From positions 1-5,120 of the forward strand of contig JAGWVZ010000291.1 of the NCBI GenBank assembly GCA_018970625.1: DNA of 5,120 nucleotides, written 5' to 3'. The notes beneath the pieces were generated by a model. It had not been told where the DNA came from, ran no database searches, and worked only from the letters and a program-made list of their open reading frames with translations. A program made the translations under genes and the position numbers. Shown piece after piece: positions 1 to 5,120 of this stretch (positions are counted from its first letter, which is position 1; each line of letters starts with the position of its first letter). This DNA comes from Myxococcales bacterium. GTDB taxonomy: Bacteria > Myxococcota > Bradymonadia > REDH01.

Positions 1-783
1 GTATTGCTCCACCGAGAAGTAGTCGAGGTGTGCGGCTACGTTTGCGCGCAGAAAGGATGCCTCGGGAATGCGCCACTGCGGGGGATGCACGCGGTCGAGT
101 AGCTCAGCCCTCTGCATGGCGGAAAGGTTTTCGGTGCAGGTGGCCCATTGCGTGCCTTCGGTGACCGGTTTGTAGAGGCAGTGCAAGCGCACATGTGCGA
201 GGTCGCGCAAGTGTTCGATCATCCAGAACAGGCGGTCCCAGGGCGCTTTGGGCGCAGCTTTGAGCAGGCGTTTCCATGCGTCGGCGCCAGGTGCGCTGGC
301 GTTGCGCGTGTTCCCGAATGCAGCCTGAAGCTCCTCGAAGAAGAGCTGACGTTCGTTGTTGCGCCTCGTGGGAAGGTCGGATTCGAAGATTTGGAGCAAC
401 CCGGCGGCCTGCGCGAAGTGTCCGCCGTTGAAGCGTTCCTCGACGAACGTCAGAAGGTCTGCGACCGCCTGTTCAAAATCACCCTGTTTCAGAAAATAGC
501 CGGCGAGCAGGGCGCGGGCGGGTTGAAGGCCGTCGGCGTCGAGCTGAAGCTGTGGAGGGAGCCGATGGTTATCCAGCAGCAGGTTGAGCCATGACGGCGC
601 AAACTCGTCGGGTTCCGCGTCGGGGGCGACAACGGGCGCGAGGCGTTGGTCGGAGACCTCCTGCTGCATGACGGCCATTGCGAAGCTCGCAAAGGGGTCA
701 TCGTGTTGCGGGTCGGCCGTCCATGAGGCGAGCGCTCGCTCAAACAGGCCATCGGCATATGGTTTGCGGAGCGGCTGCGACAT
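1..783 (-). CDS. Unrecognised helical protein, 3' end outside window
   Basis: I do not recognise this protein. The minus-strand frame is open for 261 codons from an ATG at 783 to the window edge, so the C-terminus is missing. No signal peptide or membrane segment is visible. Residues 1-45 are charged and helical, 46-62 are an acidic, Pro/Ala-rich stretch, and the rest looks mainly alpha-helical. Residues 86-135 contain two consecutive units (around YFLKQGDFEQAVADL and NGGHFAQAAGLLQIFE) with the spacing and small-residue pattern of TPR-like helical pairs; this is inference from pattern only. The later part is rich in Trp and His. It lies on the same strand as the zinc-ribbon/GYF gene that ends at 948, so co-transcription is possible. 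A second in-frame ATG at 825 would add 14 residues. I prefer 783 because GGGGACGG lies about 10-17 bases upstream of it, a weak ribosome-binding candidate, whereas 825 has nothing comparable. Confidence 0.72.
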   Translation of the reverse strand, partial: MSQPLRKPYADGLFERALASWTADPQHDDPFASFAMAVMQQEVSDQRLAPVVAPDAEPDEFAPSWLNLLLDNHRLPPQLQLDADGLQPARALLAGYFLKQGDFEQAVADLLTFVEERFNGGHFAQAAGLLQIFESDLPTRRNNERQLFFEELQAAFGNTRNASAPGADAWKRLLKAAPKAPWDRLFWMIEHLRDLAHVRLHCLYKPVTEGTQWATCTENLSAMQRAELLDRVHPPQWRIPEASFLRANVAAHLDYFSVEQY

Positions 784-947
784 CAATGGGTTCCGTCCCC
801 ATGAGCCAAGAAGGTGCCTGAGCATGGTGAGGCTGCGCCTGGTACATGGTTCGCGCTGGGAGCGTGCGCGGGTGGGATATGTACAGGTGGTCGAAGGGAA
901 CGTCGAGACACAATGTGACGCAGGCGCCGTACCCGGTAACTTTCTGC

Positions 948-3242
948 CTATTCGATGATGTAGGTGCGTTGCAGCGTGGTGGCCGCACCATCGAACGGGG
1001 GAAAACGCCAGTTCTGGCTGTTGCCCTGCATACAATCGCCAAAGGTGGTTCCACGCAGTACATCGTCCAGTCGGATGCCGCTGACGTCACCATCTGGTTG
1101 CACGGTGATTTCGACCACGACGCGTGCGGCGTTGGGGAGCGAGCCTTCGTCAACGAGATGGCGCTGCACGCAACGGCGGAATGCGTTGGCGACGAATCCG
1201 GAGAGGCCGGCGGCGAAATGCTCACGGTCAGGACCATCATTACGTTGTGTGCCTTGTCCGGCGCTGATGGCGACCTGCTGTGTGTTGCGCATATTGGCGA
1301 AGGAGCTGCCGGCTGGCTGCCCTGTTCCATGGTTTGAATTGTCCGTGGAGATTGGGCTGGTGTCGCGGTCGTTCGCAGCACCTTCGGCCTGTGCGATGGC
1401 GATGGGTGTGTTCTGCTGGACTTGCTGACGTCTTTGTAGCTCGGCGATCGCCTCGGCAGGCAGACCGGCTGATGACAACGCGGCCGTGTGCGCAGCGAGG
1501 ACCGCTGCACCAACGGCGCGCTGTGCGCGCACCTTGACGAGTAAGTCCGTGGTAGTCGCGGCAGCAGGCCCGACGGGCAACGCCGTGGCTTCGGCGACGG
1601 CGGATGCTTCGTCTGGTGCTAACGCCGCGGCGTCGCTATCTGCCACTGGCGAGACAACGGACGGGTCCGGTGTCGAGATGGTGGTATCGGGTGCCAGAAA
1701 GATGACGCCGGCGCCGACCAGCGCAGCCAGAACGATAAACGCGCTGGCCCATACCAGAGGCGACGTCTTCTTGCGTTGCACCGCTGGCAGCGGGATGGTC
1801 GCCACCGCGTAGCTGGCAGAGGTCACCGTCGGCGGACCGCCGCTCTGCCCGAGCCATGAATCGACCAGCGCATCGTCTTCAGTCTTGACACCCTTGCTCC
1901 TCGATGTGGCTGGTCTCGCTGCTGGCGTCGCATCCACCGAAGCAGCGGGCGGAGTCTGCGCCGGGGTTTGGCTGGTGTCGGTTGTGGGCGCATCTGCCTT
2001 CGGAGTCAGCGTTGGCGGCGCTTTTGCGTCCTGAGCTGACGTCGCATGCGTGACGGGAGGCTCTGCGACAGGAGGCTCTGTGACGGGAGCCTCTTTGACG
2101 GCGTCGGCCACAGCGGGCGCCACATCGGGCAGCTGCGCCGGGGTGGTCGCAGGGGTACGCGCAGGAACGTTGACCGATTGCGGAACAGCAGGCGGCGACC
2201 CTGTCGGGGCGCGCGCACCCATGGGTTTGGGTGGGGGGACCGCGCCCACTGATGCCGACGCCGTTCGCGGTCTTGTCGTCACGTTCGACGTGGGTGCCTG
2301 AAACAGATCGCCTGGCCCGGCGGACCGCTCTTCGGGAGCCGGCAGATCTCCCGTGGGGCGCTCGTCAATGGCCAATTGGGCCGCTGTTTCTGGGTCGGCA
2401 GCGGTCGCAGCCCTGGGTTCGGCTACCGGAGGTGCCAGTGTGCTGACGTCTTCTGCGACCGGAGTGGAAGGGCCTGTTTGTTCGGCAGGCGCAGGTGCTT
2501 CGAGCGCAGCTGCGACAGAAGCCCCGGACGGTGTCTCGGTCGCAGGTCGGTTACCACTGGCGATGCGCTCTCGCAGCTCGTCGAACGCGACCGGCATGGC
2601 AACCGATGCGCGACGCCGCATCGGTCTGGGAAGGGCGTCCTGAGCGTTCGCCTCGGGTTCGGCCAGAGGGGAGGTCTCCGATGCAGTCGAACGCGATGGC
2701 ACCGGCTGGTCACGCGTCGTGCCAGTTTCGGCCGGCGCGGCCGCCGTGATGGGCGCGTGCGCAACGGTGGCGCGTCGAGCGGGCAGAGGCTCACGCGATG
2801 GTGATGGTTGCGCCGCGGCCATGAAATTGGCCAGATCGCTGGCCTCGAGCTGCACGGTTTTTGGCGCACGTTGCCGAAGCTGCGATCGACGACCGACGGC
2901 GATGGCCGAAGAGAAGACGGGTACTTCGATCGCGGGCTTCCATTCCGCAAACAGGGCCTGCCAGACGTAGGCCTCATCTCCCAGACGTCCATCCTGAAAA
3001 CGGTCCACGAGCTCATCTTCGGAGTACGGACCAAAGACTTCGCCGTTGATGGAGTAGTGCCACGCGACGGCTGCTGCGTCGTTGCCCAATGCGCTGCCCA
3101 CGCTCGGGGCGACGGCCAGCGCAGGCGCAGACAGCCGTATCAGATGGCCGCAGTTTCGACACCGAATCTGTAGCGTTTTGCCCGCGACCTTCTCGTCGGC
3201 GATCTCGTATCTGGAGCGGCAGGAATCACAAACGAACTTCAT
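948..3242 (-). CDS. Zinc-ribbon/GYF/TonB-like C-terminal envelope protein (AgmX/GltJ-like architecture)
   Basis: 764 residues, complete. Residues 1-40 are an MJ0042-type zinc ribbon with C5-x2-C8 and C28-x2-C31. Residues 61-110 match a GYF_2-type domain (W61, G71-P72-Y73, W94, W101). Residues 120-490 are a low-complexity Ala/Pro/Thr linker, probably disordered. Residues 495-517 form one hydrophobic helix after a basic QRKK, which predicts a cytoplasmic N-terminus and periplasmic C-terminus. Residues 566-620 are Ala/Gln-rich and helical. Residues 675-764 resemble the AgmX/PglI (TonB-like) C-terminal domain, with FRRC at C691, beta-strand VVVEITVQPDGDV, C737 and WRFPPF at 745-750; the two cysteines could form a disulfide. 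Myxococcus GltJ (AgmX) has this order of parts and links cytoplasmic MglA to the envelope gliding complex; a similar bridging role here is inference. The start is secure: an in-frame TGA lies four codons upstream and the zinc ribbon begins at residue 3. No Shine-Dalgarno is visible. Confidence 0.93.
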   Translation of the reverse strand: MKFVCDSCRSRYEIADEKVAGKTLQIRCRNCGHLIRLSAPALAVAPSVGSALGNDAAAVAWHYSINGEVFGPYSEDELVDRFQDGRLGDEAYVWQALFAEWKPAIEVPVFSSAIAVGRRSQLRQRAPKTVQLEASDLANFMAAAQPSPSREPLPARRATVAHAPITAAAPAETGTTRDQPVPSRSTASETSPLAEPEANAQDALPRPMRRRASVAMPVAFDELRERIASGNRPATETPSGASVAAALEAPAPAEQTGPSTPVAEDVSTLAPPVAEPRAATAADPETAAQLAIDERPTGDLPAPEERSAGPGDLFQAPTSNVTTRPRTASASVGAVPPPKPMGARAPTGSPPAVPQSVNVPARTPATTPAQLPDVAPAVADAVKEAPVTEPPVAEPPVTHATSAQDAKAPPTLTPKADAPTTDTSQTPAQTPPAASVDATPAARPATSRSKGVKTEDDALVDSWLGQSGGPPTVTSASYAVATIPLPAVQRKKTSPLVWASAFIVLAALVGAGVIFLAPDTTISTPDPSVVSPVADSDAAALAPDEASAVAEATALPVGPAAATTTDLLVKVRAQRAVGAAVLAAHTAALSSAGLPAEAIAELQRRQQVQQNTPIAIAQAEGAANDRDTSPISTDNSNHGTGQPAGSSFANMRNTQQVAISAGQGTQRNDGPDREHFAAGLSGFVANAFRRCVQRHLVDEGSLPNAARVVVEITVQPDGDVSGIRLDDVLRGTTFGDCMQGNSQNWRFPPFDGAATTLQRTYIIE
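2050..2094 (-). repeat. Three imperfect 15-base tandem repeats within the linker
   Basis: Three units of 15 bases begin at 2050, 2065 and 2080 on the plus strand (GTGACGGGAGGCTCT, GCGACAGGAGGCTCT, GTGACGGGAGCCTCT). They are in frame with the leftward gene and encode the pentapeptide pattern E-(P/A)-P-V-(T/A) at about residues 384-398. This is the most regular part of the Pro-rich linker and looks like a recent local duplication. Confidence 0.85.
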
Positions 3243-3535
3243 GAGGAGAACTCACGGGCCACGGGGACGTGCTGCACGAGCAGACCGTCTCCCGGACGGG
3301 CAGGAGACAAATGCGGGCGCAGACTTACCACCGCCGGGTCGCACCCGGCAACCGACTTGGCAAGGTCGCCCGATCCTCGGCGGTCAGATTCCTGAGAGAT
3401 GATGGAACATCGCGGTTCCCGAGCCCACGAAACATCGAGAAAGACGCATCTCCCAACCGGATGCATCGCCTGCTGTTCAATTGAGCGCGCCTGCGCTATG
3501 TCACAGGGGCCCTCCCCGAAAGTTTTCCGGCGCGC
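3243..3535. other. Divergent intergenic spacer with clustered inverted repeats
   Basis: This 293-base spacer separates two divergent start codons and must carry the promoters or leaders for both directions, but I find no convincing -35/-10 pair on either strand. Short perfect or near-perfect hairpins are frequent: TGCT/AGCA at 3270-3282, CCGTC/GACGG at 3285-3299, a 7-bp stem at 3333-3349, a 6-bp stem at 3353-3368, GGAAC/GTTCC at 3404-3419, and GAGAGATG/CATCTCCC joining 3394-3401 to 3447-3454. The last pairs fully only in minus-strand RNA, through a G-U pair. None is followed by a T-run, so none looks like an intrinsic terminator. A heptamer AACATCG is repeated at 3406 and 3431. Confidence 0.6.
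3330..3405 (+). promoter_or_regulatory. Possible structured leader RNA, weak SAM-I-like core
   Basis: Two adjacent hairpins lie here: GCCGGGT-CGC-ACCCGGC (3333-3349) and CGACTT-GGCA-AGGTCG (3353-3368, with one U-G pair). An outer pairing ACCGCCG (3330-3336) with CGGCGGT (3378-3384) overlaps the first hairpin, so the two folds compete. The string CCCGGCAACC, a following ACC...GGT stem and a downstream CCTGAGAGATGATGG recall the core and 3' end of SAM-I riboswitches. Against this, the 5' P1 strand and the AGAG/GAGGGA kink-turn segment are not present, and the downstream genes are not methionine genes. The assignment is therefore doubtful; the hairpins themselves are plain in the sequence. Confidence 0.2.
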
Positions 3536-4018
3536 ATGAGCCCATTGACCACACTCCTGCAACATTGGCGCGACCCGTGGGGACGTCTGCGCGTGGTGTC
3601 GGGGGTATCGTGGCTGGTGTTGAGTTCTTTAAGCATCATCGTCGGGCTCTGGCCTGCCGAGGCATCGAACGCTCTGGGTGCCGACGTGCGGGTGAGTCAG
3701 GGCACCGAGGGTGGTGTGTACGTCACGGTGAGGAATCGTGGCATGCAGCCCTGGCGGGACGTTCTCATCGATTTTGACAAACGGTGGTTCGTTCGGTTCG
3801 AATCGGTCGCCATGGGTGTGGAACTTAACATCGCCATGGAAGACACCACAAATCGCTGGGCTCTGCCGCGAACACCCGGACTTTTTGGCTGGGAAGACGC
3901 CGCCCTGGCCGACCAGTTCCCGGGCTTTGAAGGGGACCGTGGCTGGTATCCTCGTCTCGTCACGGTATCGGCAGCGCAGGGGTCTGTAGCGTTTCCCATC
4001 GCGCCTGCGGCCGAGTAG
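3536..4018 (+). CDS. Small membrane-anchored protein of unknown function
   Basis: 160 residues, function not recognised. A basic, Trp-containing N-terminus (residues 1-19, HWRDPWGRLR) is followed by one hydrophobic segment at about 20-39, ending in GLWPAEA. This could be an uncleaved signal anchor or a signal peptide cut after the Ala-rich AEA. Residues 48-160 are predicted outside the cytoplasm and look beta-rich: GGVYVTVRNRGMQPWRDVLI resembles the strand and 'N-x-G ... W' pattern of Ig-like or CARDB-type folds, but this is pattern resemblance only. Aromatic residues are frequent (FDKRWFVRF, GLFGWED, DRGWYPR). The ATG at 3536 is the first usable start after an in-frame TGA at 3482, and it has no clear Shine-Dalgarno. 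The TAG stop shares its last base with the GTG start of hemW, so the two genes are probably one transcript and may be translationally coupled. Confidence 0.8.
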   Translation: MSPLTTLLQHWRDPWGRLRVVSGVSWLVLSSLSIIVGLWPAEASNALGADVRVSQGTEGGVYVTVRNRGMQPWRDVLIDFDKRWFVRFESVAMGVELNIAMEDTTNRWALPRTPGLFGWEDAALADQFPGFEGDRGWYPRLVTVSAAQGSVAFPIAPAAE

Positions 4019-5120
4019 TGGCGGCGCTGTCCACGGTGCCCGAGCTGGTCACTGGGTCGCTGCAGGCGACTGGCCGAGGGGGCATCTACGTCCATTTTCC
4101 GTGGTGCCTACGCCACTGCCCGTACTGCGACTTTGCCGTGGCGGTGAACCGCCGCATTCCGCATGAGGAGTACAGCAGGGCGGTGGTGGCCGAACTGCGT
4201 GCGCGATGGCACGAGCTGGATGGCGCCGCGGTGGGGACGCTGTATTTCGGAGGCGGCACTCCGGGCCTGTGGGACCCTGTGTGGCTCGGCTATGTCATCG
4301 ACGCTGTGCGAGCGCAGGGCGCCGAGCTGGGTGAGATCACCGTCGAGGTCAACCCGGAGACGTTTGATGTCACGCGCGCTGCTGCGCTTGCTGCACATGG
4401 CGTCAACCGGGTGAGTCTCGGCGTGCAGAGCATGAACGCGGCCGCCCTGCAAACCCTTGGACGCGAACACGGCCCCGCGAACGTTACAGAGGCCGTTGAG
4501 GCGTTGCGACAGGCTGGTATTGCGCGTGTCTCGGTGGACCTGATCTACGGCGTGCCCGGCACCGACGTCGATGACGTGATGCGTGACATCGACGCGATGG
4601 CTGGCCTTCCCGGCGTGGAGCATTTGTCGGCCTATGAGCTCACATGGGAGCCGGGTACCGGATTTGACAGGCGCCGAAAACGCGGATGGCTTTCGCCGTG
4701 GGAAGACCATCGGTTGGTGCAGCTGTCGTTGGCTGTGGTCGAGCGGCTGGCGTCGCACGGGTTTGAAAGATACGAGGTGTCGAGCTTCGCCAGATCCGGC
4801 GGTCGCGCGTTGCACAACTCGGCGTACTGGTCAGGAGACGCGTATCTGGGGCTTGGGGTGGGCGCCCATTCGCTGCAGGTCGATGCGCAGGGGAATCGGG
4901 CTCTGCGTCGGGCGAACACGCGGGCGGTACGCGATTATCTGTCCGCTGCGATGGACACGATGCGGACCGTCGAGATCGTGCGGGCGGTCGAGCATCTGGG
5001 AGAGCTGGTCATGACGGGGGTGCGCACTTCCGATGCGCTGCGCCCCCACGACTTGCAGCGTCGCTTTGGTGGTAACACAGGACTTTGGCTTGATGCCGTG
5101 CTCCTGCTCTGGCAGGAGCG
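4018..5120 (+). CDS. hemW: Radical-SAM heme chaperone HemW, 3' end outside window
   Basis: 367 residues are visible; HemW proteins are usually about 375-400, so only the end is missing. YVHFPWC begins the radical-SAM cluster motif CxxxCxxC (C30, C34, C37). The fourth cysteine that follows in the CxC of oxygen-independent coproporphyrinogen oxidase HemN is replaced by D38-F39, and the HNxxYW motif at 266-271 is typical of HemW. Other family blocks are GGGTP at 78-82 (SAM binding), EVNPE at 110-114, RVSLGVQS at 131-138, LGREH at 147-151, DLIYGVPG at 174-181, HLSAYELTWEPGT at 202-214 and GLGVGAHS at 278-285. HemW binds heme and a [4Fe-4S] cluster and delivers heme to acceptor proteins in the cytoplasm or at the inner membrane; it is often misnamed coproporphyrinogen oxidase. 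The GTG at 4018 overlaps the preceding stop by one base; GTG 4036 is an alternative, six codons later. No clear Shine-Dalgarno is present. Confidence 0.95.
   Translation, partial: MAALSTVPELVTGSLQATGRGGIYVHFPWCLRHCPYCDFAVAVNRRIPHEEYSRAVVAELRARWHELDGAAVGTLYFGGGTPGLWDPVWLGYVIDAVRAQGAELGEITVEVNPETFDVTRAAALAAHGVNRVSLGVQSMNAAALQTLGREHGPANVTEAVEALRQAGIARVSVDLIYGVPGTDVDDVMRDIDAMAGLPGVEHLSAYELTWEPGTGFDRRRKRGWLSPWEDHRLVQLSLAVVERLASHGFERYEVSSFARSGGRALHNSAYWSGDAYLGLGVGAHSLQVDAQGNRALRRANTRAVRDYLSAAMDTMRTVEIVRAVEHLGELVMTGVRTSDALRPHDLQRRFGGNTGLWLDAVLLLWQE

Noticed and set aside
148..594. Plus-strand open frame opposite the left-edge gene
   Set aside because: It is the antisense reading of the better-composed minus-strand frame that stays open to the window edge, and shows no domain.
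878..906. Possible minus-strand promoter TCGACG-17 bases-TACATA ahead of the left-edge gene
   Set aside because: Spacing is right, but matches to the -35 and -10 consensus are only about four and three of six, which is expected by chance in a gap of this size.
784..947. Search for an intrinsic terminator between the two leftward genes
   Set aside because: No stem followed by a T-run is present on either strand.
740..1513. Minus-strand open frame of 257 codons in another frame, across the end of the zinc-ribbon/GYF gene
   Set aside because: The translation is Ser/Pro/Thr/Arg-rich with no recognisable domain, and it overlaps the real coding frame almost completely; it is a GC-driven shadow.
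3330..3384. tRNA-like fold on the minus strand (7-bp outer stem with inner hairpins)
   Set aside because: The span is only about 55 bases, the inner 'T-arm' shares bases with the outer stem, and no TTCRANY loop or D-arm is present.
3239..3565. Minus-strand open frame of 108 codons whose TGA overlaps the ATG of the zinc-ribbon gene (ATGA)
   Set aside because: The overlap looks operon-like, but the product is rich in Arg, Cys and Ser with no domain, its start lies antisense inside the 3536 gene, and no ribosome-binding site is visible. It is most likely a chance frame in GC-rich DNA.
4108..4815. Minus-strand open frame of 235 codons
   Set aside because: It is antisense to the conserved radical-SAM motifs of hemW.

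Overview
The window is GC-rich bacterial chromosome with no mobile elements, RNA genes of known type or CRISPR. It suggests a delta-type proteobacterium in the modern sense (Myxococcota, Bradymonadota or relatives). The basis is one large protein joining an N-terminal zinc ribbon, a GYF-like domain, a long Ala/Pro/Thr linker, one membrane helix and an AgmX/PglI-type C-terminal domain. That assignment is inferred from domain architecture, not from a database search.

There are four genes in two divergent groups. Leftward, from about 3242 down to the left edge, lie the 764-residue zinc-ribbon/GYF/TonB-like envelope protein (948-3242) and, after a gap of about 165 bases, an unrecognised helical protein that leaves the window at position 1 (start near 783). 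Rightward, from 3536 to the right edge, lie a small membrane-anchored protein of unknown function (3536-4018) and hemW (from 4018). HemW is a radical-SAM heme chaperone whose GTG start shares one base with the preceding TAG stop; its last few dozen codons lie beyond the window. The left-edge gene and hemW are both open to the window edge.

The 293-base divergent spacer (3243-3535) separates the two groups and should hold both promoters. It is rich in short perfect inverted repeats, and part of it loosely resembles the core of a SAM-I-type riboswitch, but key parts of that class are missing. None of the three starts around or to the right of this spacer has a clear Shine-Dalgarno sequence.

The best candidate for a notable system is the zinc-ribbon/GYF/TonB-like protein. 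Its layout matches that of Myxococcus AgmX (GltJ), a trans-inner-membrane component of the gliding machinery. The neighbours here are not gliding genes, so its role in this organism is open.
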